In this document: one piece after another, positions 15,662 through 23,821 of the stretch
How positions within the stretch are numbered: the first letter of the stretch is position 1
How the letters are laid out: each line of letters begins with the position of its first letter
Assembly: GCA_018303075.1 (NCBI GenBank)
Contig: JAGVYW010000007.1
Coordinates: forward strand, 1 to 32,467
Direction: 5' to 3'
DNA: 32,467 bases
Source of the DNA: Candidatus Woesearchaeota archaeon
GTDB taxonomy: Archaea; Nanobdellota; Nanobdellia; Woesearchaeales; DSVV01
The notes under the pieces: generated by a model
Told to the model about the DNA's origin: nothing
Seen by the model: only the letters and a program-made list of their open reading frames with translations
Databases searched by the model: none
Position numbers and translations under genes: made by a program

Positions 15662-15752
15662 TATTCGAGAGATAAGCTTGTCTAGGCTTGCTTATACTGG
15701 AGATAAAGTCTAAATTCTTTACTCCTTATCTCTGTTATTGGAGGAAATTAAC
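15662..15752 (+). promoter_or_regulatory. Folded mRNA leader of rps15, candidate autoregulatory element
   Basis: About 90 bases between the predicted start site and the ATG can form three helices. P1 is AGAGATAA (15668-15675) with TTATCTCT (15726-15733). P2 is ATAAGC (15672-15677) with GCTTAT (15690-15695). P3 is GGAG-A-TAAAG (15699-15708) with CTTTACTCC (15717-15725). P1 trimmed to 4 bp, P2 and P3 make a three-way junction; full P1 excludes P2. The SD GGAGG follows immediately. S15 binds a three-helix junction in 16S rRNA, so feedback is plausible. Confidence 0.45.
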
Positions 15753-16208
15753 ATGGGAAGAATGTATTCAGGAAAACATGGAAGATCTGGTTCAAAAAGG
15801 CCTGCAAAAAAAACAGTGCCAAGTTGGGTAAGATATAAACCAAAAGAAGTTGAGATGCTTATTGTAAAGCTTGCAAAAGAAAAAAATACTCCTTCACAAA
15901 TAGGAATTATCTTAAGAGATACTTATGGTGTTCCAAGTGTCAGAGTATTGCTGAATAAGAGCATATCGCAATTCTTGGAAGAAAAGAAATTACAAGGTGC
16001 ACTGCCTGAGGATCTGCTTGCTCTAATTAAGAATAGCATCATGTTAAAAAAACATTTAGAACAGAATAAGAAAGATATGGTAGCAAAACGAGGTTTGCAA
16101 TTGACTGAATCAAAAATCAAGCGTATAGTCAAATACTATAAAATATCTGATAAATTGCCAAGTGGATGGACATATGATCCAGAAAAAGTAAGATTATTGA
16201 TCGAATAA
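15753..16208 (+). CDS. rps15: 30S ribosomal protein S15 (archaeal/eukaryotic type)
   Basis: 151 residues from the ATG after GGAGGAAATTAAC; an in-frame start at 15738 would overlap the SD and is rejected. The N-terminal extension MGRMYSGKHGRSGSKRP and the PSQIGIILRDTYGVPSVR segment are typical of archaeal S15/eukaryotic S13. It binds 16S rRNA in the small-subunit body. The C-terminal region (ESKIKRIVKYYK, the YDPEKVRLLIE end) corresponds to the bacterial S15 core. It is monocistronic behind a structured leader. Confidence 0.96.
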   Translation: MGRMYSGKHGRSGSKRPAKKTVPSWVRYKPKEVEMLIVKLAKEKNTPSQIGIILRDTYGVPSVRVLLNKSISQFLEEKKLQGALPEDLLALIKNSIMLKKHLEQNKKDMVAKRGLQLTESKIKRIVKYYKISDKLPSGWTYDPEKVRLLIE

Positions 16209-16298
16209 AAATTAGCATATTTAATTGTTAATTTTTATCATTTTTTTATTTTGAATTGTTATTTTTATATTAAATTATCTCAAAAAAAGAGTGATTAA

Positions 16299-17519
16299 AT
16301 GGAGTTTCAAAGTTTAAAAGATATTAGTGTAACAAATAAGCGTGTTCTTGTCAGAGTTGGCTATGATGTTCCTTTAGACGATAATGGCAATATTGCGGAT
16401 AATGCAAGGATCAAAGAATCTTTGTCAACATTAAATTATCTTCTAAGAAATAAGGCAAAAATTATCTTATTAACTCATCTTGGAAGACCAAAAGGTAAAA
16501 TAGTTGAAAAACTGCGCTGCAATGCTGCAGCAAAAGAATTGTCTTCTTTACTTAATAAATCTGTGAAAAAACTAGATTATTGTATTGGTAAAGATGTTGA
16601 AAAACAAGTTGCAGCAATGAAGCAAGGAGAAATAATTCTTTTAGAAAATGTAAGATTTTATCCTGAGGAAGAATCTGATGATAAAGCAATAAGAGATTCT
16701 TTTGCAAAACAAATGGCGGCAAATGCTGATATTTATGTTAATGAAGCATTTTCTGTTTCTCATAGAGATTCTGCTTCAATGTCATCATTGCCTATGTTTT
16801 TACAATCATGTGCAGGTTTGCATCTTGAAAAAGAAGTCACAACAATTATTTCTGCATTAAATAATCCAAAACATCCATTTGTTGCAATTATTGGCGGGAT
16901 TAAATTAGAAACAAAGATCCCTGTTATTAAATATATTTTACCTAAAGTTGACAAAGTATTGCTTGCAGGAGCAATGATATTTACGTTCTATAAAGTTTTA
17001 GGTTATGAAACAGGTAATTCTGTTGTTGATGTCGCACAATTAGAAAAAGCACGAGAATTACTAGAACAGTACAAAAATAAAATTATCCTGCCAATTGATG
17101 TTGTTATAGCAGATAAAATAGACAAATCTGCTAAATATAAAACAGTAGATTGTACCAAAATTCCTGAAAAAATGCTTGCTTTAGATATAGGCAAGAAGAC
17201 AATTGATAATTTTACTATGCATCTTACAACAGCAAAGACTGTTCTATGGAATGGTCCATTGGGTGTTTATGAGATAGAACAATTTTCACATGGAACAAAG
17301 CAAATAGCACATTTTTTATCTGCAATTGATGCAACTGTAATAATTGGCGGCGGTGATAGTAGTGCTGCACTAGAAAAACTAGGTGTAGCACATAAAATTA
17401 CTCTTCTTTCAACAGCAGGTGGAGCTGCATTAGCGTTATTTTCTGGAGAAAAATTACCAGCATTGGCTGCATTGGAAGAAAGTTATAAGATTTCTAACAA
17501 TCACAGGAAAAATTTATAA
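16299..17519 (+). CDS. pgk: Phosphoglycerate kinase with altered 3-PG site
   Basis: 406 residues. Transfers phosphate between 1,3-bisphosphoglycerate and ADP. The family motifs are clear: THLGRPKG, LLENVRFYPEE, GGIKLETKIPVI, VLWNGPLGVYE, GGGDSSAAL and STAGGAAL. The usual substrate-contact motif RVDFNVP reads RVGYDVP here (Gly21, Asp23), losing the conserved Asp and swapping the Asn; the other basic contacts (Arg in ARIKES, His/Arg in THLGRP, Arg in VRFYP) are present. Start follows GAGTG at normal spacing. Alone in its unit. Confidence 0.95.
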   Translation: MEFQSLKDISVTNKRVLVRVGYDVPLDDNGNIADNARIKESLSTLNYLLRNKAKIILLTHLGRPKGKIVEKLRCNAAAKELSSLLNKSVKKLDYCIGKDVEKQVAAMKQGEIILLENVRFYPEEESDDKAIRDSFAKQMAANADIYVNEAFSVSHRDSASMSSLPMFLQSCAGLHLEKEVTTIISALNNPKHPFVAIIGGIKLETKIPVIKYILPKVDKVLLAGAMIFTFYKVLGYETGNSVVDVAQLEKARELLEQYKNKIILPIDVVIADKIDKSAKYKTVDCTKIPEKMLALDIGKKTIDNFTMHLTTAKTVLWNGPLGVYEIEQFSHGTKQIAHFLSAIDATVIIGGGDSSAALEKLGVAHKITLLSTAGGAALALFSGEKLPALAALEESYKISNNHRKNL

Positions 17520-17523
17520 ATAA
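17513..17523 (+). promoter_or_regulatory. TATA box of the coiled-coil gene
   Basis: TTTATAAATAA overlaps the pgk stop codon and is centred 29 bases before the ATG at 17546, consistent with a leaderless mRNA. Confidence 0.5.
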
Positions 17524-17545
17524 TTCGCTGATACTCTTTTTGACG

Positions 17546-18553
17546 ATGGAAGAAGCGATATTACCAGAGCATATTGAGAAAAGACTTACTCTCTCTTTTA
17601 AAGCAGTTAAGAATGATATTGAACTTCTTAAAAAGCAGGTTTTAATTGCGCAGGAAATTAATGCTGTTTCTCCATCTTATAGTGAATTAAAAAATGAGAT
17701 TATTGCATCTGTTGATAAATCAATCCTGCAGAAAGAACAGAAAATTAATATAAAACTTAATGAGGAACTTAAAAAACAAAATCAATTGCTGCAGCAAATT
17801 CTTGAGAGAGTAAAATCACAAGAGAAACTGCATGAGAAACAACAATCAGAAAGATCTATGGAGATTGATGAATTAAAGAATCTTATGCAGCAAAAACAAA
17901 AAAATGTTGTTGATGTAGAACGAGAAGAACTATCTGAAAAATTAGCAAAAATTTCATTATCTGTTAAGGAAACTAAGCAGCAGCTTGCAAAAATGAAAAA
18001 ACAACAAGATGTTCTTTTGAATGAATCTGTAGATTTTCAGGACGTTGAGCAGAATTTTATGACAAAAAAAGATGTTATGAAAGCTTTGAAATTAATAGTT
18101 GAACAATATCAACAACTAAATGATAAGAATAATCTTCAGATTTATGATAAAATGAGCGACCTGCGCCATGATTTCGATGAGATTGCAGTCTATAATAATC
18201 AGTTCCAAAAGAGAATGAAAGCAGTAGAAGAAACAATTGATTCTGGAGCAATTATCAGCAGATTAAAAACAATCGCTGAAAATCTTGTCAAAGAAAATGA
18301 ACAGTTAAAGCATAGAATGAGTAGTTTTGAGAAAGATGTGTTTTCATTGCACCATAGAAAACATAAAGAAGTTGATATTGATGTAATCCTAAATGATATT
18401 GCACGATTAAAACAAAGCTGTATGACAAAAGAAGATGTTCAGCATATGTTAGATGCATTTTCAAAAAAAATAAATGTAATGCGGCAAGAATTGGATAGTT
18501 TTGAACGTAATCTTGATGATGTTGATCTGCAGACAAAGCAGTTTAGGGTATGA
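17546..18553 (+). CDS. Long coiled-coil protein, unknown function
   Basis: 335 residues from the ATG at 17546 (a TTG two codons upstream is less likely). After a short N-terminal segment (ILPEHIEKRLTLSFKAVKND) nearly the entire protein is heptad-like and rich in Lys, Glu and Gln, with runs such as LKKQNQLLQQILERVKSQEK. There is no signal peptide or membrane segment, so it is probably cytosolic and structural. No catalytic motif is seen. It has its own promoter and is convergent with the lipid operon. Confidence 0.8.
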   Translation: MEEAILPEHIEKRLTLSFKAVKNDIELLKKQVLIAQEINAVSPSYSELKNEIIASVDKSILQKEQKINIKLNEELKKQNQLLQQILERVKSQEKLHEKQQSERSMEIDELKNLMQQKQKNVVDVEREELSEKLAKISLSVKETKQQLAKMKKQQDVLLNESVDFQDVEQNFMTKKDVMKALKLIVEQYQQLNDKNNLQIYDKMSDLRHDFDEIAVYNNQFQKRMKAVEETIDSGAIISRLKTIAENLVKENEQLKHRMSSFEKDVFSLHHRKHKEVDIDVILNDIARLKQSCMTKEDVQHMLDAFSKKINVMRQELDSFERNLDDVDLQTKQFRV

Positions 18554-18578
18554 TAATAACTATATTATTATTCAATTA

Positions 18579-19142
18579 TTATAACTTATTCTTTTTTATA
18601 CCAAGATAATAGCCAAGTAAATTAAATCCAATATGTAATAATGGTCCTGCAATAAATGCGAAGATGATGACTTTTAATGGGGGAAGATATACAAAGCTTG
18701 TGAATATTAATGCTCCAAATAATAAATCAAGCTGATCAAATGGAATCCATGGTTTTCCTGGAGCGATATTTGCTCTTCTTTTAAAAAAACTTTTGATAGC
18801 ATCTCCAGCCAATACACCAAATCCTAAAAGAAATCCGCATAGAAATGCGTTTACTTTTGAAAAATCAATAAGAGTAAGCTCAGCAAAATTTGGATATCTT
18901 GTGAGATATTTCTGCAATAATACAACTAGCATTGCTCCAAGTATCCCAAAGAAAAAACCACGGAATGTTTTGTGATCTCCAAATATTCTTTTTCCTTTAT
19001 ATTCTTTGCCAAAATCAATTGGGTAATTGAGAAAATTGATTTTCTTAACAAGTACTGGCATGATATTTGCAACAGCAGCTGGTATAAATAGATAAAGACT
19101 TTTTAGAATCAATTCACTTATTGTTGTTATAGTTTCTGACAT
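18579..19142 (-). CDS. carS: CDP-archaeol synthase
   Basis: 187 residues of integral membrane protein. Activates digeranylgeranylglyceryl phosphate with CTP, giving the CDP-archaeol used by headgroup transferases. Family signatures: FGDHKTFRGFFFG (after the first helix), then LAGDAIKSFFKRR and PGKPWIPFDQLDLLFGAL, plus a C-terminal HIGFNLLGYYLGIKKNKL. About five membrane segments are visible. It is the last gene of the four-gene lipid operon, 21 bases after the PAP2-like gene. Confidence 0.95.
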   Translation of the reverse strand: MSETITTISELILKSLYLFIPAAVANIMPVLVKKINFLNYPIDFGKEYKGKRIFGDHKTFRGFFFGILGAMLVVLLQKYLTRYPNFAELTLIDFSKVNAFLCGFLLGFGVLAGDAIKSFFKRRANIAPGKPWIPFDQLDLLFGALIFTSFVYLPPLKVIIFAFIAGPLLHIGFNLLGYYLGIKKNKL

Positions 19143-19163
19143 AAAATCCCTTTATTATCTTTA

Positions 19164-19652
19164 TCAACTTATTATGTATCGGATTAGCAATGGTATAATA
19201 ATCCCTAAAAGTGTTCCAACAATCACCTGTAATAATGTATGACCTTTGATTACAGACACTAGATTTAACTTAGTTTTCTGAGGTTTTATACTTTTTCTTT
19301 CTTTCCATTGCTTATTCATCTGTAAAATTATCTGGTTTAATGTCATAGAATGGTCACCAACAGATTTTCTTACACCAAAAGAGTCTCTTATTGTGATTGC
19401 TGTAAATACTAAGCTTATAACAAACAAAGGAGTAATTCCCTGATATAAGAATAATGAAAATGTTAATGCAGTCACTAAAGCAGAATGCGAGCTAGGCATT
19501 CCTCCTGTTTCAAAAAAGCTTACAAAACAAAGCTTTCCTTGTTCAATAGATGCAGTTATTGTTTTTATTAATTGTACTATTAATAATGTGAAAAAACAAT
19601 TGATCAGATATATATTTGTTATTAGTTCAATAATGATATTAGTTAACTCCAT
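19164..19652 (-). CDS. Divergent PAP2-family (DUF212) membrane phosphatase
   Basis: 162 residues. Characteristic segments: GGMPSSHSALVTAL, RDSFGVRKSVGDHS and GHTLLQVIVGTLLGI, spread among four or five membrane helices as in the acid-phosphatase-like DUF212 family. The position between archaetidylserine synthase and carS suggests removal of phosphate from a lipid intermediate, such as archaetidylglycerophosphate or a polyprenyl (di)phosphate. That role is inferred from context only. Confidence 0.85.
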   Translation of the reverse strand: MELTNIIIELITNIYLINCFFTLLIVQLIKTITASIEQGKLCFVSFFETGGMPSSHSALVTALTFSLFLYQGITPLFVISLVFTAITIRDSFGVRKSVGDHSMTLNQIILQMNKQWKERKSIKPQKTKLNLVSVIKGHTLLQVIVGTLLGIIIPLLIRYIIS

Positions 19653-19696
19653 TTTTTGTACCTCTTTATTTATAGACTAATTTTTAACGATTCTTC

Positions 19697-20329
19697 TTAA
19701 GTAAAAATCCCAATCGCAGCAAGCTGCGGGGCATTCAATAACAAAAAAGGGATTTTTACTCTTAAAAATGGGTCGCAGCAGAGCTGCGGGGTATTTGAAA
19801 TCATAAGTATTCCTAAAAAAAGATAAACATAAATAAATATATTGTTGAGGGGTATTGAAAGATACAATGTAACAAGATATATTAATGGAATCACAATACC
19901 ACTTGTAGTGATTGGAATTCCTATAAAATATCTTAATTCTAGTATGTTAAATCGTGCTAATCGTAATACACCGCATAGAGTAAAGAAAATTAGTATAATA
20001 ATGCTGTAAATGTTCTGAAGACCATGCATATATCCAAATATTGCTGGAGCAACACCAAAGGAGACTGCATCACTTAATGAGTCAAGATTCTTCCCTAATG
20101 CATTTTGTTTTTGTGAGAATATTGCGATTTTTCCGTCAAGGAAGTCAAACAAAACTGCAGCTAGCAATGCGATTGCTGCATAAGTGAATTCTTTTTGTAT
20201 TGAAAATAAAATTGAAAGCATTCCTGCAGCTGCATTTGATAATGTAAAAAAGTCTGCTAGTTTGATTAGTTTATGAATTCTAACTTCTTGTTGATTCTGT
20301 ATTTTCTTTGATTCTATTTTACTTCTCAT
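19697..20329 (-). CDS. Archaetidylserine synthase (CDP-alcohol transferase), repeat-derived C-terminus
   Basis: 210 residues. Exchanges CMP of CDP-archaeol for serine. The CDP-alcohol motif reads DFLDGKIAIFSQKQNALGKN then LDSLSD, so the conserved Arg of DG-x2-AR is Ile. VSFGVAPA is characteristic of the PssA group. Residues ~179-210, beginning NTPQLCCDP, are encoded by the palindromic repeat at 19701-19795, which replaced the natural end of the last membrane helix. Located between the decarboxylase and the PAP2-like gene. The enzyme may be altered or still active; the catalytic Asp residues are intact. Confidence 0.9.
   Translation of the reverse strand: MRSKIESKKIQNQQEVRIHKLIKLADFFTLSNAAAGMLSILFSIQKEFTYAAIALLAAVLFDFLDGKIAIFSQKQNALGKNLDSLSDAVSFGVAPAIFGYMHGLQNIYSIIILIFFTLCGVLRLARFNILELRYFIGIPITTSGIVIPLIYLVTLYLSIPLNNIFIYVYLFLGILMISNTPQLCCDPFLRVKIPFLLLNAPQLAAIGIFT
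19701..19795 (-). repeat. Composite palindromic repeat, copy B
   Basis: Read on the minus strand it matches copy C almost base for base through module 1, linker and module 2. Module 2 is complete: GTAAAAATCCC and GGGATTTTTAC arms (11 bp) around CGCAGC-TT-GCTGCG. Module 1 lacks its outer left arm, where the archaetidylserine synthase sequence joins. The element supplies coding sequence in frame; the stop TAA comes just after it. Confidence 0.85.
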
Positions 20330-20363
20330 ATTTTATCATTCTCTTCTTTTTCAATTATTATTC

Positions 20364-21044
20364 TTATTTTATATCTGCTATAATTGTTTTTCCACCATAT
20401 ACATATTGATTTTCTCTTACTTTTAAATTACAACTGCTTGGGATAATCAAGCTTACTTGGCTTCCTAAGGTGATAAGGCCAATATCTTCCCCTTTTTTAA
20501 TTTCTTTGCCTGCATGCACGAAACAAACAATTCTTCTTGCTAATACCCCAGCTATTTGTATTACTTTGACTGAAAATTTCTTATTTTTGAACTTTCTTGT
20601 AAATAACATCTCGTTTTTCTCATTTTCTAGGCAGCGCAATGAAGCTGCATCTTTGACAGCATTGTGAAATGCACCTTCCGTATATGAAACAAGTGTTACT
20701 GTTCCATCAATTGGAGCTTTTTGATAGTGGACATCAAAGGGTGTCAGCATTATTTGAATTAAATAACATTCTTTATCAACATCTTCAATCAATGTTTTGA
20801 TTCTGCCAAACATCCCTTTATTAAGAGTTAGATGATTATATTGAGTTTTAGAGCTTTTACCAGAAAAAAGCGGCGATACTCTCATTATTTTAACAATCTT
20901 TCCATCAGCTGGACTTACAATATTATCTCCTTTTGGAGCAGTTCTTTTTGGATTTCTTAGAAAATAAAATTTATAGAAAAGATAGAATGCAATTGCTATC
21001 GCTGCTAATAAAGAGATAATCATGAGTAATATATCAGTAAGCAT
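20364..21044 (-). CDS. Archaetidylserine decarboxylase (PSD-like, pyruvoyl enzyme)
   Basis: 226 residues. Decarboxylates archaetidylserine to archaetidylethanolamine. One N-terminal membrane helix (~5-27) is followed by SPADGKIV, MLTPFDVHYQKAPIDGTV, GAFHNA and ARRIVCF. The C-terminal LGSQVSLIIPS holds the Gly-Ser where self-cleavage would make the pyruvoyl cofactor (LGST in classical PSD). Its short size matches the archaeal/type II group. It is first in the lipid operon; a minus-strand TATA-like TTATTAAAAT lies near 21065. Confidence 0.92.
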   Translation of the reverse strand: MLTDILLMIISLLAAIAIAFYLFYKFYFLRNPKRTAPKGDNIVSPADGKIVKIMRVSPLFSGKSSKTQYNHLTLNKGMFGRIKTLIEDVDKECYLIQIMLTPFDVHYQKAPIDGTVTLVSYTEGAFHNAVKDAASLRCLENEKNEMLFTRKFKNKKFSVKVIQIAGVLARRIVCFVHAGKEIKKGEDIGLITLGSQVSLIIPSSCNLKVRENQYVYGGKTIIADIK

Positions 21045-21258
21045 TATTTGTTTATTATTCTCTATTTTAATAAAGCTTTCGGAATTTAATCATTTTCTTA
21101 ACTTATTGATACTAAATTCTACTTTCTTTTTTTTAAAAAATTATTAAAATTCACAACTATTATAAATCAGTACTTACAATAATACCTTATTATATAAAAG
21201 CGTATACTTGGCAATTAATATACTAATGAATGATTTGTAGTTAAAAAGAGGTAATGAT

Positions 21259-22530
21259 ATGGTGTCAATTCAATTTTTAGGCAGTGCTGAAGAAGTTGGC
21301 AGGTCATGTATTCTTGTTAATGATAAATATCTTCTTGATGCTGGAATTAAGATAAGCGGAGAAGGACAAGAATATCCACTCATCAATCAATTTGACCCTC
21401 GTCAGATCCAAGCAGTATTTCTAAGCCATGCACATCTTGATCATACAGGTGCATTGCCTTTATTAAATTATAATGGGTTAAATTGTAGTATCTATTGTAC
21501 AAAAATGACTAAAAAGATTACTAAGATATTATTGAATGATTCTATACATATTGAAATGTTATCTGCAACTGATCCAGCATATAGTGAAGAAAATATCACC
21601 AAAATATTGAGTTTTATGACGATAGTTGATTATAAACAACAATTGAAGCAAGGAGATATATCATTTAAATTTCTTGATGCTGGTCATATTCCAGGAAGCA
21701 GTTCTATACTTTTAGAAATCGATGGAAAAATAATCCTTTATACAGGAGATATTAATACTTTAACTACACGTTTAACAAATGGTATGCAATTTCATAAACA
21801 ATTGAAACAAAAGATTGATGTTATGATATGCGAATCAACATATGGTGATAGAGATCATAGTGTTAGAGCAGAAACTGAAACTAAATTTATCCAGGCAATA
21901 AAAAATACAATTAAGAAAGGTGGCAAAGTGATTGTTCCAACTTTTTCTGTAGCACGTGCGCAAGAACTGGTGATTCTCCTTTCGCAGCAGAATTTTACTG
22001 TTCCAATCTATTTAGATGGTATGGCAAAGAAAGTAACTGATACATTTCTTTCTGAAAGTAATTCAATAAATAATAGCTCTGCATTACGCCAGGCATTGAA
22101 AATAGTACAGTATGTCAAGAGTTATCAGCATCGTATAGATATTACAAAAGAGCAAGGAATCTTTATCACAACTTCAGGGATGGTTGCAGGCGGTCCTGTG
22201 TTAGATTATATTAAATTTCTTTATAATGATCCAAAAACAGCAATATTGCTTACAGGTTATCAAGCAGAAGGCTGTAATGGAAGATTGTTGTTAGAGCAAC
22301 AAAAGGCATTTATAGACGGAATTGGGCTGTCAGTAAAATGCTATATAGAACAATTTGATTTCTCTGCACATGCAGGAAGAAAAGATCTTATCCAAGTAAT
22401 TACTGCTCTCCAGCCAAAAAAATTAATCTGTAATCATGGTGATAAAGAATCATGTTTAGCATTGGCAAAAGCAATTCCAAAAAATATCAAAACAATTGTT
22501 CCAGAATTAGGAGAAATTATTGAGATATAA
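21259..22530 (+). CDS. Metallo-beta-lactamase/beta-CASP ribonuclease (aCPSF2-like)
   Basis: 423 residues. Zinc-dependent RNA-processing nuclease. MBL motifs: LDAG (27-30), SHAHLDHTGALP, DAGHIPGSSS and YTGDIN. Beta-CASP motifs: CESTYGDRDH, VPTFSVARAQEL, TTSGMVAGGP and FSAHAGRKDL, plus the late NHGDKES. No N-terminal KH domains are present, which fits the short archaeal CPSF2-like group rather than aCPSF1; an aRNase J is less likely. SD AGAGGT precedes the ATG, with TATA ATTATATAAA near 21190-21199. Confidence 0.9.
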   Translation: MVSIQFLGSAEEVGRSCILVNDKYLLDAGIKISGEGQEYPLINQFDPRQIQAVFLSHAHLDHTGALPLLNYNGLNCSIYCTKMTKKITKILLNDSIHIEMLSATDPAYSEENITKILSFMTIVDYKQQLKQGDISFKFLDAGHIPGSSSILLEIDGKIILYTGDINTLTTRLTNGMQFHKQLKQKIDVMICESTYGDRDHSVRAETETKFIQAIKNTIKKGGKVIVPTFSVARAQELVILLSQQNFTVPIYLDGMAKKVTDTFLSESNSINNSSALRQALKIVQYVKSYQHRIDITKEQGIFITTSGMVAGGPVLDYIKFLYNDPKTAILLTGYQAEGCNGRLLLEQQKAFIDGIGLSVKCYIEQFDFSAHAGRKDLIQVITALQPKKLICNHGDKESCLALAKAIPKNIKTIVPELGEIIEI

Positions 22531-22608
22531 TTAAGCGGCTAGATAAAGCGAGATAGATCAGTGCAGAGTACAGAGCACGGTGTGGCGGATTAAAAAGAGG
22601 TGGATTTC

Positions 22609-22905
22609 ATGAAGTTAAAAATTAATGAAGCAATTACTTGCATTGAAGATGAAGACTTGTATAAAGTACAGCACGATCTTAAGAATGGCGCGTTAGTAAT
22701 GCAGAAAATGATTGATGAAAGAATTAAAGCAATTGAACATCAAAAACGGCAGTTCTGCGCAATATGCGGCAATGATCTTAAAAGAAAAGAATCAACATTT
22801 ACTTTGATGTTTGGACCAGATGATTTTCGAAGAAAAGGCTCATTCTGTGAGATTGATTGTTTGGAATATTTTGTTAATACGCATATTAAGCAGATTAAAC
22901 AGTAG
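22609..22905 (+). CDS. Small zinc-finger protein, unknown function
   Basis: 98 residues from the ATG after GAGGTG (an earlier in-frame ATG at 22600 has no room for the SD). The N-terminal half is helical and charged. The C-terminal half has CAIC (CxxC) and CEIDC (CxxxC) flanking FTLMFGPDDFRRKGSF, a probable four-Cys zinc site reminiscent of treble-clef or L24e-like fingers but with unusual spacing. The 78-base gap after the RNase gene is relatively GC-rich and repetitive. It may be co-transcribed with the RNase. Confidence 0.8.
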   Translation: MKLKINEAITCIEDEDLYKVQHDLKNGALVMQKMIDERIKAIEHQKRQFCAICGNDLKRKESTFTLMFGPDDFRRKGSFCEIDCLEYFVNTHIKQIKQ

Positions 22906-22940
22906 GTCTTAGTTCTTAGAGAATTTTGTGGCATCAAGTT

Positions 22941-23708
22941 CTATTTTTTGTTTTTTACTTCTTCTGATGCGACATTCCATAAATGTTCAAAATGATTTTG
23001 GTACGTTTCGGCAATGGTTTTATTTTTTATCATAACAGCCATGACAGGAGTTCCCCATGTAACGATAACCACTTTATTGCCATATACAAAAGTATTAGTG
23101 GGATTAAATTGTTTCTCTTCTAAAAATCTATAATGTGTAGTAGGAGCTAGTTTTTTCTCGAATAAAAAAACATTTAGTTTCTTTAAGGTTATAACCCTCT
23201 CTTTAATATTGTTATTGCGAATATCCCGAAAATATTGTTTCATAAATATTGGAAGTGCCTCTTGATATTTTTGATCATCAATCCCTGTTATTAGCACTTC
23301 TTTTTTTGTTTTAATAATGTCTTTAAGGAAATATTTTAATCCCTCATTTCCTTTAAAGACTTCTACAAAAGTATCTTCTTTAGACATTTTAGTCATAGCT
23401 TCTAATTCAGGTAGAATAGAATCTACTGCTTGCTCTTGTACTTCCAACACTCTTTTTTGATCTTCAAGATAGTGTTTAATTTTACTAGGAGTGGTGGCTT
23501 GAAAATACTTCTTAGCTCCCCTGTATACATGAGTAACCAAGCCCTTGTCCATCAGTTGCTCAAGCTTATCATAAACGTGTACTCTATAGATCCCAGTTTT
23601 TTTGCCAATGTCATATGCCGTACTTAGACCTGTTTTGAGTAAATTGATGTATATTTTGATCTCATTCTCGGTTAAACCTATTTTTCGTAATATATCTGTG
23701 TCCATCAT
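22941..23708 (-). CDS. TrmB-family transcriptional regulator
   Basis: 255 residues. The N-terminal winged helix is typical of TrmB (LRKIGLTENEIKIYINLLKT, AYDIGKKTGIYRVHVYDKLE, LMDKGLV, about 6-70). A coiled linker (~80-105) and a C-terminal PLD-like effector region (~115-250) follow. No sugar-binding signature is recognisable. Minus-strand TATA at about 23727-23736 gives a leaderless start. It is divergent from the radical SAM/aldolase cassette and probably controls it through the palindrome at 23737-23761. Confidence 0.88.
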   Translation of the reverse strand: MMDTDILRKIGLTENEIKIYINLLKTGLSTAYDIGKKTGIYRVHVYDKLEQLMDKGLVTHVYRGAKKYFQATTPSKIKHYLEDQKRVLEVQEQAVDSILPELEAMTKMSKEDTFVEVFKGNEGLKYFLKDIIKTKKEVLITGIDDQKYQEALPIFMKQYFRDIRNNNIKERVITLKKLNVFLFEKKLAPTTHYRFLEEKQFNPTNTFVYGNKVVIVTWGTPVMAVMIKNKTIAETYQNHFEHLWNVASEEVKNKK

Positions 23709-23736
23709 AGTATGAAGGTAGTGGTTTTATTTAAAC

Positions 23737-23761
23737 TTTTCGTACCAGATTAGTACGACAA
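23737..23761. promoter_or_regulatory. Palindromic operator between TrmB and the cassette
   Basis: CGTAC (23741-23745) and GTACG (23753-23757) are separated by 7 bases, and the arms extend to 9 bases with one mismatch. It lies between the TrmB TATA box (~23732) and the cassette's TATA-like TTAATATAG (23765-23773), where bound protein would affect both. Confidence 0.55.
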
Positions 23762-23821
23762 GGATTAATATAGTTTCTAGGTTACTACTTTTGTAGAATA
23801 AATCAACAAAGAGTTGGCAAA

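Noticed and set aside
22531-22608. Possible small RNA in the GC-richer gap before the zinc-finger gene
   Set aside because: No convincing stem, promoter or terminator could be found; the composition alone is insufficient.
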